From Diabrotica undecimpunctata (lineage: Eukaryota > Arthropoda > Insecta > Coleoptera > Chrysomelidae): 64,000 nucleotides of DNA. The position numbers were made by a program, and so were the translations under genes. The stretch spans positions 73,456,660 to 73,520,659 of the forward strand of contig NC_092810.1 in NCBI RefSeq assembly GCF_040954645.1, written 5' to 3'. The notes under the pieces are model-generated. The model did not search any database, was not told the DNA's origin, and saw only the letters and a program-made list of their open reading frames with translations. Below are positions 46,030 to 63,780 of this stretch, piece by piece. Numbering within the stretch: position 1 is the stretch's first letter; each line of letters starts with the position of its first letter.

Positions 46030-46585
46030 GAGAATAAATTATAATTAGCTACCATATATTATCTATTAAAACATTATTGATCTTACCGTAACTTAGAATT
46101 GTAGAGTTAGAATATTAAAAAACTTTGCTAGTAACATAGTGGTGTTTTTTGTTACCATGTGCAAAAAAAGTTTTTTTTAAGGTTTGAAATGTATGGTAGC
46201 TTTGAACTTGACACGTAAAGGCTTACCCAAGGTTAATCCAAAAACCCAATGTAACTACATTTAAAAGGAGGTAATTCTTTGAATTGTCTTTGAATTGGGC
46301 AATAACTAAATTTTTGATTCTTAGAAAGTTTAAAAGTGAGGTTCTGTTTTAGCCAGAACGCAAGCGCTGACAACTTCATTAGTTCTTATGAATCTTTATG
46401 TCGTTAAGGTTCATTGGTAAAAACGAATGAATTTAAATCCCAGTATAGGGAAATATTATTTTGATTTTCTTTATTTAATTATATTCTATTGTTCATGTAT
46501 TATTGCATCTCATTGAGATGTATCTAAGAAAAGCAAGGGAATGTTATATATTTTTTTGTTAATGAAAATTAATTATAAAGGTATG

Positions 46586-47467
46586 TTAGTTGTTAATGGA
46601 TATATCAGTCAAGTTAGTTATCTGTGATATAGTATTGTTCTTGGTATCTGATTTAAGTAACAAGTGGTATATATCGCTTAGATTCTTAATGCCACTCTTA
46701 ACATTAATGGAGAAATCGTTAAGGAAAATATAAGACATTTCAATGAACTCTCTTTTAGATTTATTGTTCTCACGGTGGAGAATTGTAGTGTTCGTATAGT
46801 CCATGAGATGACCAGTGGAATGGACATGTTTGGCTAATGCACAACGGTCAGGGTGAAGTCGAGAATCACTTTTGTGTAGTGTAATACGTGATTTCAATAA
46901 TTGAGATGTTTGACCGATGTAGGAATTGTTGCAAGAGAGACATGGAATGTTGTAGACAATATTACTAAGCCTATCTATGGGAGTCTTATCTTTTATCTTA
47001 GAATAAAGATTATTAATTGTTAGGGCTGATCTACAAGCCACATTAAGTTTAATGTTGTTATTATTATTGCCAAAGCTATTTTCAACACTTTTCAGAATCC
47101 TTGTTAACCCCGGAGTGATATCTCTGAAATATGGTAATGAAAAATATTTGTTTATAGGAGTATCCGAGACTGGGCTCCCACTTAAGACATCAGGATCAGC
47201 ATTGTTAGTCGCGAAGGAAGGTGAAATATCTTCGTCATGGATAGTATTAAACAAAATCTTATTAACTAATGGTGTTGGATAAGCGTTTGAAATAAAAAGT
47301 TTCTGAAGGATTTGTAGGTTTTTTGTATGAAATGAAGGATCTGATAGTTTTGTTACTCTATTTTTCATCTGTTTGATTAAGTTGACTTTGGTAGAATTAT
47401 TATGGTATGAGTTGTAGTTAAGTGAATAAGTTGAGAAGGAGAGAACTGTTTGTCTCAAGTTGGTCAT
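46586..47467 (-). pseudogene. PLE GIY-YIG endonuclease fragment, family 1
   Basis: 293 open codons. After an RT-connecting linker (NLQILQKLFISNAYPTPLVN, then YFSLPYFRDITPGLTRILKS), the nuclease region reads NIVYNIPCLSCNNSYIGQTS, KSRITLHKSD, RCALAKHVHSTGHLMDYTNT and REFIEMSYIFLND. The YIGQT core, the C-x2-C before it and R-x3-H are intact, so this segment could still fold. It is cut from its RT, hence the pseudogene call. Similar in plan to the fragment at 27831-28456. Confidence 0.8.
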
Positions 47468-47479
47468 TCAAACTTATAT

Positions 47480-47914
47480 CTGTATTTTTCTATTTGTTAA
47501 TTTCCATAGAGTCTAATATAGAATCATTAAATGTGAATAATTTGAAATTGGCCATTAAAAGAATGATTATGGTCTAGAAGGATCTATAATCTGTTTCTCT
47601 ATTATTGAAAGCCCTTTTGTGTTCTGCTATACTTTTATGAAAAGTTCTACAAGTTTGACCGATATAAGTTTTTGGGCAGTCGCCACATTTAAGTTTGTAT
47701 ACACCACTGTATAACTGCTTTTTCTTAAGCCTCTTGTTGTTCTTAATATATTTGATTTAAGTTGCTGTTTGTTCTGAAAGCTGGTGTGATTCCTTTCTTT
47801 TTTATGTGTTTGGCTATTTTGTTGATATATTGCCTGTATATGTAAACTCACCCTGAGTTGTGAGGTCATAGAAGAAGAAAAATAAGAAACTAGTGTTATT
47901 ATAAAACTTAACAA
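47480..47914 (-). pseudogene. PLE GIY-YIG endonuclease fragment, family 2
   Basis: Minus-strand codons YKLKCGDCPKTYIGQTCRTF then HKSIAEHKRAFNN, after which a stop precedes FKLFTFNDSILDSMEINK. The CGDCPK-YIGQT signature is typical of a PLE group different from family 1. The upstream frame 47914-47627 is the same region in another phase. One frameshift near 47715 and one stop near 47580. Confidence 0.7.
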
Positions 47915-47921
47915 GAGTTAC

Positions 47922-48019
47922 ATTACATTATGTGTTGTATTAATTATTTAATAGTTAATATATAATTATTTAATAGACACATATAACTATTAAATAATTA
48001 ATACAACACATAATGTAAT
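47922..48019. repeat. Palindromic element, 36-bp perfect arms
   Basis: Left arm 47922-47957 and right arm 47984-48019 are exact reverse complements; the 26-base centre is AT-rich. Total 98 bases. A tiny foldback/MITE-like unit with no coding capacity, at the upstream border of the PLE remnants. Confidence 0.9.
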
Positions 48020-48403
48020 TTCAAAAAATTTTTCAACTATAACACACCTTACAGTAAATATTAATCAAATAAACAACTAACGTCAACACCATGGAACTAA
48101 TCATCTTCACAAAAGTCAATTAATAACATTCGATATTTGATAGTTCTAGTACTTAACCTTAATGACATTTACCGAACTAAACGTTGTGTCTGTTTTATTT
48201 TTAATTTAAATTGTATTTGTTTCCTATATTTTAATTTGTAATCAACATCAACTACAATCAACATTATTCCAACAAAAAAATTTTTACTTGATGGTATTAA
48301 AATAAATCGATGATGCCAATGAAAATTAGCGAAATATAATGAATTGTTAAACAGAGTACACTTGGCTTTTAATCAGCTGGATACTCAATTAACCTCAACC
48401 CCC

Positions 48404-48458
<55 letters not shown>

Positions 48459-48827
48459 ATATATATATATATATAGGCGTTTTTCTTGACATTTGTCTAT
48501 TCCTCTTAATTTTACTTTAAAAAGAGTTTTTACAGCTTTTTTATTTTTAAGAGTACATCTCCATTATTGATACGATTCCTTTTCAAAAATTCTTTTACTA
48601 CGCCATAGAAATCAACCTTTTCTAGTTTGTTGAAGATGTCAACTACAACCTTTGACTGGGTCATCAAAAGTATTCATAAATCTTTAGATAAAATCTGATT
48701 TAAATTTTTGGCTTTTAAATTTGGTAGAAGGGGTAAATGGAAATTAGTCCGTAAAAGAATAAAAGTATTTAAAAAATCTGAAAATTTGTCATTTTAAAAA
48801 CAGGGTTCGGTGTAAATTAGTGCAAAA
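48020..48827. other. Upstream region of the cuticle gene
   Basis: No gene. Contains a (TA)n array at 48408-48474 and AT-rich sequence. The promoter of the cuticle gene should be in the last few hundred bases; an AGTATTTAAAAAAT stretch at about 48767-48780 is a possible TATA-like element, weakly supported. Confidence 0.4.
48408..48474. repeat. (TA)n array
   Basis: TA repeat of about 65 bases with one TATGTATG interruption, 350 bases upstream of the cuticle gene start. Confidence 0.9.
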
Positions 48828-55875
<7,048 letters not shown>

Positions 55876-55950
55876 ATATATTTTGTATAAAACATATTAA
55901 CTACGTTATACGTAGTAAATTTGTAATGTTAAAAGAATTCAATATAATTT

Positions 55951-55956
55951 AATAAA
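55951..55956 (+). promoter_or_regulatory. Polyadenylation signal of the cuticle gene
   Basis: AATAAA 75 bases after the stop codon. A second AATAAA overlaps the stop at 55871-55876. The further one is the better placed. Confidence 0.55.
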
Positions 55957-56031
55957 TATTAGTTTGCTAATTAGTTTGTTACCTGAATTTTTACAAATAG
56001 TGTTAAATATTACTTTATTTGGCATGTTTCT

Positions 56032-56235
56032 TAAGGTGCCGTCTTCTTTCAAAGGTCGGCCATCATTATGGTTATTTGAACTATGTTTAATGTTGCTCTA
56101 AGAAGCTGGTTCGACGAGCAATTAAGCCACTCCCTGAGATAACGCAGCCATGACATTCATCTCCTTCCAACACCTAAAATATTTTCCTACATGATATTCC
56201 TTAGAAGCTGGTATTTAGTTTCTCTCATCTCTTGT
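56032..56235 (-). mobile_element. 5'-truncated LINE C-terminus, decayed
   Basis: Resembles the fragment at 40223-40385 in base order (on the plus strand: GGTCGGCCATCATTATGG, then CTCTAAGAAGCTGG, then CCACTCCCTGAGATAACG and CAGCCATGACATTC). On the minus strand this decodes to scraps of the same LREW...ELF...MMA pattern with frameshifts. Confidence 0.5.
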
Positions 56236-56680
56236 CAAATGTATTGTCGTTTTCTATGCTTATTTTATTATTTAGTTTTGTTTCTTCTGAAAGTCTTTGC
56301 ATCATCACATCAGTTCGTGACTCTGTCTACGTACGATATTCTCAAGATTCTACTGTAAAGTCAAACATTTACACATATTATGTATATACATGTTCGATAT
56401 TTTGGACGTTTAATAATAAGTTTGGCATTATTATTTATTTTTTTGGTAAAGATTAGAAACTTGGTTTTATTCGATAATATCCGTTTTATTCGATCATATT
56501 CAAGCCATAATGTAAACCATTATCTGCCGTTAATACAGTTTAATGTACATACCTTAAGTTATTAATAGCCATTCTGTTGTAGCATTTTCATTTTACCCCG
56601 TATATATTAAAATACCAAAAATATTTTTAAACTTTTTGCCTATCTAAGATTGGTAATGAGAACATTTTCGAGTCTGTTTT
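56236..56680. other. Spacer, no gene recognised
   Basis: AT-rich; no domain found between the LINE end and the next LINE. Confidence 0.4.
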
Positions 56681-56831
56681 TAATTATTGCACGAGAAGAG
56701 AGAGATAAAGGCAACGACGTAAAGATTGGCACAAATAAATTGTGGGTAAATAAGAAAGAATGGAAATGGAATAATAAAGAAAATAAGATAGACAAACCAA
56801 AAAACTAATAAAAAACGGCAATGGAAAAACG

Positions 56832-57994
56832 ATGACGAAACAGGCAATGAACAAGGACATGAGTAGTAGTAAAGCACTATACAAAGACCAGTATGGAAAC
56901 TTAAAAAAGAAGGAAGATGAGAAACGCTTACAAATACACAAAGCAACCGCAATCAATGAGATTAAAAGTGTGAAAACAACGGCAACTCAAAAAACCAGAA
57001 TGCCTGCAGGATGGACAATAGGAACATGGAACGTAGGAGGTCTCAACGGCAAGGAGGCTGAACTTGTAGAACAATTTAATAAGGCTAAAATAGACACACT
57101 AGGAATCACAGAGACCAAAAGAAAAGGTAACAGCACACAGTTTCTGGAAAATGGCCATTTTTTAATACTCAGTGGAGCACCCCGTCAGAAAGAGCACATG
57201 AAGGAGTTGGTTGTCTCATCAATAGAAACTTGACTAGTAGCATTAAACATTGGGAATGTATTACCGAAAGGATCCTAAAAATTAAAATGACAAATGAAGA
57301 GAAGAAACCAGTCAACATCTTTGTAATATATGGACCAAACGATACCGAAAGAGCGAACACCAAGGACATTTTTTGGAAAAAGGCGACGGAGATCATAGAT
57401 AGCGCAGAAAGTAACATAATAATAATTGGCGATCTCAATGGTAGAGTAGGCGTAAAAGACCAATAATCCTCAGATGTACTAGGACAACACGGAGAACAAG
57501 TAAGAAACAATAATGGTCAACGAATTATAGACTTTTGTAGAGAGAATGACCTGATAATTATGAATTCGTTTTTTCAACACAAAGATGTGCACAAATATAC
57601 CAGAGAAGTCAAGAGTAGAGGAGAAAAGTCCATTATTGACTATGTATTGGTGACCAGACCATTAAGACAATGTATTAAAGATGTCAGAGTCAGAAGGGGA
57701 GCAGAAATATATAGCGACCATTATCTGGTAGTATCCCAAACTAATATCGGTGTGAAACAAAAACGCATGCAGAAGGTACCAAGAAAAAGAGACAGAACCC
57801 CAAGAAACCTCACCAACGAAGTTATTAGGTCATACAAGTTAGCAGATAAGAAAATAGCACAAAAATACAAAAGCTATGTGAATAATAGTCTACAAAAGCA
57901 CTTAAACCAGAACTATGGCTTAGAAGAAACTTGGCAAAAACTTAGCCAAGTTTTTGCCAATTTTCTTCTTAGCGGAGTGCGCATTTGCAGATGA
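56832..57994 (+). pseudogene. AP endonuclease and linker of the 56.7-kb LINE
   Basis: Frame 56832-57233: WTIGTWNVGGLNGKEAELVE and IDTLGITETKRKG (catalytic Asn and Glu). Frame 57230-57466: IFVIYGPNDTERANT and NIIIIGDLNGRVGVK (GDxN). Frame 57560-57994: DVHKYTREVKSRGEKSIIDY (IDY), AEIYSDHYLVVSQTN (SDH). Two breaks only (about 57230 and 57465), so the domain is well preserved; it nicks target DNA in active copies. The frame ends at the deletion junction. Confidence 0.8.
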
Positions 57995-58754
57995 CCTCGT
58001 CGTATTTGGAAGAAACGAGGACGCACTTAAGAGAAACCTCCAGATATGGAGAGATAAACTTGAAAAACGTAACTTGAGAATTATTGAAAGTAAAACCAAG
58101 GTCATGGTATGTGGGAAAACAGACCAACATACAAACATTAAAATCAATAACCATACTTTAGAACAAGTCGAAACCTTTAAATACCTGGGAGTGCAACTAG
58201 AGAGTAGGGGTACACAAGAAGCAGAGATAAACAATCGAATAGCAAACGCTTCCCGGATATACCACGCAATTAAGAGCACATTCCTATCGAAAAAAGAAGT
58301 ATCCAGAAGTATCCCAAAAAGCAAAGATAGCTATCTACAACAAAGTTTTTGTACCTTAACATTTGGATGTGAAAGCTGGACGCTCACCACCAGACTAAAA
58401 AATAAACTGCAAAGTATGTCAATGAAGTATCTAAGAAGAGTACTAGGGGTGACCAGAATGGACAGGATACGGAACGATGAAATAAGAGAACGCCTTAAAG
58501 TCCAATCAATAGAGAAGAAAATCGAAGAAGCCCAACTGAGATGGTACGGCCACATGGTAAGGATGGATAAAAAAAGCCAAGTGAAACAAGTGTGGGAAGC
58601 GAGAAGAACCTTGAAAAGACCGAGGGGCAGACCGATAAAGACCTGGGACGATGAAATTGCCGCCATCCTAGACAGGAGAGGAGTCACCCAGGAGCAAGCG
58701 AAGAAATTGGCAAGCAACAAGAAGAATTGGAGGAAGTTTGTATATGAAACCTAA
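57954..58754 (+). pseudogene. RT end and C-terminal domain of the 56.7-kb LINE
   Basis: A 266-codon frame beginning at the catalytic box CAFADDLVVFGRNEDALKR, then RNLRIIESKTKVMVCG, TFKYLGVQLESRGTQ, FGCESWTLTTRLKN, SMKYLRRVLGVTRMDRIRND, LRWYGHMVRMDKK, RPRGRPIKTWDDEI and NKKNWRKFVYET with a natural stop. All RT motifs before the ADD box (fingers and catalytic motif A) are missing, so roughly 1 kb has been lost. Confidence 0.8.
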
Positions 58755-58797
58755 AAAGAGACTTTACACCCAACCCTACCCAATTCTACTAGGGTAG

Positions 58798-58809
58798 AAT
58801 ATATATATG

Positions 58810-58866
<57 letters not shown>
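58798..58866. repeat. (TA)n array
   Basis: TA repeat directly after the 3' end of the LINE at 56.7-58.8 kb. Confidence 0.95.
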
Positions 58867-58869
<3 letters not shown>

Positions 58870-58871
<2 letters not shown>

Positions 58872-59590
58872 AATTATAATTGCTATTTCGATTGACCTTG
58901 ATTCCGCTTAGATATTAACGTTGGAAATAAACAACTTCCAATTTTTCCGCTGATGTGGGAAGAGAACGATTTTTTAAGATGATATCACTACTCAATGTAC
59001 CGGCTTCGAAAGCAATTGATTTCTTTGTTGAAGTCCTAAGAAATTTTGTCATCGGAAATTCGTTAGTGTAGCTGTCGGAGAGAAGCGGGAGAACTACATG
59101 GGGTCTAAACGAGAAAACATCCTTTTCGGTCATAGTTTCAAAAACCGGCAAATTTTGGCTTAATTCGAATGAGTTTTGGTTAAAAAGAAGGTAATTAGGC
59201 TCAAATGATATGTGGCAGTCTTTGTGAAGTGAGATAATCAGCGGTTGGTTGCTGTATTTCGTATCACGAGATTTGATAATTGCGTTTCTGAGGGCTAAGT
59301 AAGGCCCTTAATAGTTTTATGTGAAAATTAAGCAGCCGAGTTTTCAAGAATACATATTTTTATCATCCAGGATAAACCCAAGCCCAGTTCGATGCTTGAT
59401 CTCTCCCAAGATTTTTCCAGCTTCCATTTTATGTCTCCCATGGGTCGAATTCAGATCGTTGAAGTTTGTGTGAGGCAGTGTTTTTTGTATCCAATTCTAG
59501 GGTAAAAAACTTTTTTAATAAATTAAAACGAAATAATTAGCCAGGGGAGAAGATAGTTGGTCACATATTATTCAAAAAATTAAAACTTAC
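58870..59590. other. Spacer with an unassigned minus-strand frame
   Basis: No recognised domain. A 78-codon minus-strand frame (59151-58915) reads without low complexity (MTEKDVFSFRPHVVLPLLSD) but I do not recognise it; it may be a fragment of a transposon protein or chance. Confidence 0.35.
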
Positions 59591-59596
59591 AAGGAT

Positions 59597-60627
59597 TTTA
59601 GAAATTAAAAGCATAGGTAAAAATCGCATCAAGGTTGTGTTAAAGTCTGTACTGGAAGCAAATAATTTAGTAAATAATCAAGCATTAAAATTGGAAAATC
59701 TTAAGGCGTACATACCCAATCATTTGTTAGAAATCAAGGGTTTAGTACGGGACGTAGATACTCAGTATGACGTACATTATTTAATAAATACTATAGAGTC
59801 ATCTTCTAAAGTTATTAATATATATATAGAACTAAACGTAAAGTTGTTAATGATAATAAAGTTGAATTCATAGATAAAAAGACAATAATTATTACATTTG
59901 AAGGTAACGTTCTGCCGAATTATGTTTCTTTTCATAAGGTATTTTGTACTGTTGAACAGTATATTGGAAAAGTCGTTCAGTGTTATAAATGTCTTTAATT
60001 TGGACATGTATCCAAACAGTGTAAAAGTACACAAGAGCGGTGTATTCAATGTCAATTAAAGAAAAAGATCATAATTGTAATAGAGAAGTTGTATTTTGTA
60101 TTCATTGTAAAAGTAGGAACCATCTGTCAATATCTAATAAATGTCCACAATATGAAAAACAGAAAAAAATTAAAAATATAATGGCTGAACATAACATATA
60201 TTTTGTAGAAGCACGTAATTACTGTGAAAAATCCTTTTCAAATTTTGTAAGTAACAATTCTTTTGAATGTTTGACAGAATATGAAAGGGATTTTCCTAGT
60301 TTGCCTACAACTAGTAAAAATATTCCGATATCTAAACAAGTTCCAAACAAGCCAAATTCTGTTTTTACTCACACTGATTTAAATATTACGAAATCTCAAA
60401 CAAATAAAAAAAGAAAAGTCAATTCACCAACTACACAGTCGTTTACTGAGAAACCAATGTTTCCTTTTGTTTTTGGACCTGATAAACCTTTACCTGTTAA
60501 TCGAATTGTACCAAATTATGAAAACATTGAAATTAAAAGAAATGTGACTGAAAGTCTTTCTACTTTCATATATCAGCTTTTACAAAGTATACAAACTTTT
60601 GATGATATACGATCTATAAACAATTAA
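59597..60627 (+). pseudogene. ORF1 (Gag-like) with CCHC knuckles
   Basis: IGKNRIKVVLKSVLEANNLV starts the readable part; frame 59637-59873 then shifts to FEGNVLPNYVSFHKVFCTVE. Knuckles: QCYKCL-stop-FGHVSKQC (about 59982), RCIQC... with HNC (60035-60080) and CIHCKSRNHLSISNKC (about 60101-60150). The last frame (60040-60627) continues with a Lys/Ser-rich tail. Its role is binding LINE RNA. Two frameshifts and one stop inside the first knuckle. Confidence 0.7.
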
Positions 60628-60683
60628 TAGTCAATAATATTGAACAGATATTAGAGGGTATTCTGATTAATACTAAATAAAAA

Positions 60684-61324
60684 ATGTCTTGTCAATCTAA
60701 GTTAAAAATAATGCAGTGGAATGCTCGTTCTGCTGTCTCAAATAAAAATAGCATGATGCATTATTTAGTAACTGACAAAATAGACATAGATCTTATTAGT
60801 GAAACGTGGTTTAAAAAAAATGTATTATATGATTTTAATGGGTATAATCTTGTTCGTAATGATAGGTTGGATGGTTATGGTGGAGTTGCTATACTTATAA
60901 ATAAATCAATTTGTTTTACTGAACTAAAAATTGAAAATAATAATTACAATAATGAAATAGAGTTATGTGCTATAAAAATTAAATATGGAATAAGTCAACC
61001 TAGTTTTATGTCACTATATAGAGCCCCGAAAATAAGATGCACAATAAATGATTGGATAAATATATTTTCTCAGTTACAAAAACCAATTATACAACTACCA
61101 ACAACACCTATAATCAACCAACAATACTAACTGAACCTAACCATAATTACTCAATGATTGATGTTCCTTTCTGCAGTCCTGATCTTGTTAGTAAGACTGA
61201 ATGGTATATCTCTTCAGACACGCTAGGATTAAATCATTTTGTTATACAGTTGGATATTTGCATTAAAGCCGAAACAGAAAAAATATTACCAAAAAATAAA
61301 TGGAATATCAAAAACGCTAATTAG
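60684..61324 (+). pseudogene. Endonuclease of ORF2, centre deleted
   Basis: Frame 60684-61130: KIMQWNARSAVSNKN (catalytic Asn), IDLISETWFKKN (Glu), GYGGVAILINKSI, CAIKIKYG, MSLYRAPKI (Tyr). It then jumps, without the GDxN catalytic segment, to the last part (61139-61324): YSMIDVPFCSPDLVSKTEW, TLGLNHFVIQLDI where the usual SDHF reads LNHF, and NKWNIKNAN. Catalytic Asp residues are missing. Confidence 0.75.
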
Positions 61325-61631
61325 CATTTATATACCTACTTCTTTAGTACAAATCTTTTTAAACCAAAATACTGAAATGACAAATAACACATCAAGCAAA
61401 TATGAACGTTTAATGAACAGTATAAATTATGCTGCACACATTGAAATACCACAGTATAATAAACCTTTAAACCAAAAACTCGAAACCCGCCACCGTGGTG
61501 GAATTCTGAATGTGACACTATTAATAAAAACCGGCAATATTTACTCATGAATTATAAAATAGAACGTAATTTTGAAAACTATATAAAATGTCAATCAAAC
61601 ATGGCAAGTACAAAAAAACAACTAAAAAGTA

Positions 61632-62237
61632 TTGCGAAACAAAGCTGTGTCAATTGGGTTTCTTCTCTTAACAAATCAATACCATCATCAGTACTTTGGA
61701 CTCAAGCTAGAAAGTTATAGAGAAAATCACCAACAAAAAAAATCTTTTGAAGATATTTGGAAAGAAGAGTTTTTTGACATAATTGCTCCTCCAACAGTGA
61801 TATCTAAGCCTAATAAACATAAGAAAATAGTAATCGACAAAAACCACTTTTTACTTCAACCGATTAGACAGACAAAACTAAGCTATGTTTTAAATAATCG
61901 TCCTAGCACAAGTCCTGGTTATGACCACATTAAGTATCCTATGCTTGATCTACTTCCTCCAATCGCTAAAGATCTTTTATTGGAAATATTTAACGAATTT
62001 ATGTCTGCAGGTACGGATGAATTTAAAGAAGTTATTGTCATCCCATTTTTAAAGATAATGAAGGATCCGAATCTAGCAAAATCATACAGACCAATTTCAC
62101 TTATGTCTTGTGTTATCAAAGTATTAGAAAGGATACTAAAAGTAAGACTTGAATGGTGGTTAAGTGAGAAAAAACTACTTCCAAATTCTCAGTTTGGTTA
62201 CAGACTTGCCTCAAAGAGAACAAATAATATTAAATGA
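61632..62237 (+). pseudogene. RT N-terminal part of ORF2, followed by a deletion
   Basis: 201 codons: linker, then RPSTSPGYDHIKYPMLDLLP, EVIVIPFLKIMKDPNLAKSY, RPISLMSCVIKVLERILKVR and PNSQFGYRLASKRTNN. At about 62225 the sequence passes straight to NDNYFPLCKSIKYLGMILDT, the YLG motif that normally lies some 200 codons downstream. Motif A and the YADD box are absent. Confidence 0.8.
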
Positions 62238-62889
62238 TAATTATTTTCCACTCTGTAAGTCGATAAAATATTTGGGTATGATTTTGGATACAAAACTGAC
62301 CTGAAAACTGCATATTGCATTTTATGCTTAATAGGTGTAATAAAGCACTAAACTTTCTTAAATTAATTACAAAAACTTGGTGGGGTGCTGATGTTGAAAC
62401 ATGTCTTCTATCGTTCTTATATCAGGTCCATTATAGATTATGGCTCTGTACTTTACGGATCCGCTAATAATTATATTTTTAGGTCGTATAGATGTTTTTG
62501 TAAACACAGTTTTGCGGTGTTGCATGGGTGATATAAGATCTACCCTTATTGAACCATTTTATGTTGAGACAATGGAACCGCCCAGTAAATTTAGAAGAGA
62601 ATATCTCAGTCAAAAATTTCTCCTTAAAGTTCGTTGTTGAAAAATTTGTTTATATAAAGATATTAGTAGTTTAAATTATTTCGAATTAACAAATAAATAT
62701 TGGACTCACAAGAAATCTCCACCCTTATGCGAAGCATTTCGAAATACTGCAAATAAAGATACTGAACTTATAGTTGCAAATAAAGTGGTACATGTTGAAG
62801 ATTTCTTTGAGTTACTGGATCAAGTATATATAATACAACCTATTTATCATGAGAATCCTTTAATAAGTCGTATTGTTTAAAACAACTAT

Positions 62890-63390
62890 CTGACAAATTG
62901 GCCAAAATCTGTTGGTGTTTATACAGACGCATCTAAAAGTTCAAAGGGTACTGATTGTGCCTTTTATATTTCAGATAAATTCATAGAAAAAATGTTTAAG
63001 CTGCCCACAAATTTCTCTATTTTGAGTGCCGAGGCTGCAGCCATATATGAAGCTTTGATTTATTTTAAATTGGCATCATATAGTTCAGCAGTAATTTTAT
63101 CTGATTCATTATCTGTACTCACAGCTATTCAAAAACCGCAACTACCATGTAGTACTTCTAATCCATACATATTTTTAATTAAAAAATGCTTATTTGAAAT
63201 TAATAAATACACCCAAAAAATACAATTGATGTGGATCAAAGGAAATTCAGAACTTACATATAATGAACACGTAGACCAGTTAGCTAAAAATGCCATCATT
63301 CATGGAACACTAACCAACTATCAGCCTTGCATTATAGATGCTTTTGCTTGTTCAAGAACTGAACAAATGAACAACTGGAAAGCACACTGA
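62890..63390 (+). pseudogene. RNase H domain of ORF2
   Basis: SVGVYTDASKSSKGTDCAFY (first Asp; 62910), then frame 62992-63390: LSAEAAAIYEALIYFKL (Glu), AVILSDSLSVLTAIQKP (Asp), IQLMWIKGNSELTYNEHVDQ (normally H-S-G-I-x-G-N-E-x-A-D; His is Asn here), LAKNAI. The His and final Asp positions are altered or shifted. It degrades the RNA strand after reverse transcription in intact members. Confidence 0.8.
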
Positions 63391-63426
63391 GAAAAGTACT
63401 GTAGTATTTCAACAACACAATATAGT

Positions 63427-63780
63427 TTGATACAACCAAATATTCCAAAAAAACCTTGGTATAAGAATTTCATCCCCCCTCGCAAATATATAACTACCAT
63501 CAGTAGACTTAGATTTGGCCAGGCATTTTATCCTGCACATTTATTTAAAATAAATATATTAGATTCCGATATTTGTCAAGAATGTCAGATTACAAGTGAC
63601 TTAAACCACATATTTTTTGAATGTCAAAAGTATAAACAACCCACCAACAACCTAATTAAAAGAATGATGGACCAGAACATCCCACTTCCTGTTAATATTC
63701 TCTTTCTACTATCACTTAATGAAAATAATATGTTTGACTGCTTGATAACCTTTTTGTCTGTTAGTAAAGTATGCCTGTAA
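63427..63780 (+). pseudogene. C-terminal zinc-motif region of ORF2
   Basis: 117 codons: KPWYKNFIPPRKYITTISRL, RFGQAFYPAHLFKIN, then CQECQITSDLNHIFFECQKY, the C-x2-C-x7-H-x4-C motif that closes I- and Jockey-type ORF2 proteins, thought to bind nucleic acid. Natural stop at 63778. Confidence 0.8.

Larger units (their letters stand above)
45976..47914 (-). mobile_element. Tandem remnants of two Penelope-like elements
   Basis: Minus-strand block with two distinct GIY-YIG fragments (47914-47480 and 47467-46586), a long 3' region and a hammerhead-like sequence. No RT remains. The two GIY-YIG domains differ strongly in sequence and represent separate PLE families, the second inserted next to or into the first. 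Confidence 0.65.
56690..58797 (+). mobile_element. LINE (RTE-like plan), RT core deleted, ends at a (TA)n array
   Basis: Endonuclease present in three consecutive frames, linker, then an abrupt jump to the catalytic ADD box and the post-RT region. The 5' 140 codons (56832 onward) are a Lys-rich leader before GTWNVGG. The coding end at 58754 is followed by 40 bases and a TA array. Confidence 0.8.

Noticed and set aside
58915..59151. 78-codon minus-strand frame as a gene
   Set aside because: Not low-complexity, but no recognisable motif, start context or neighbouring exon supports it.
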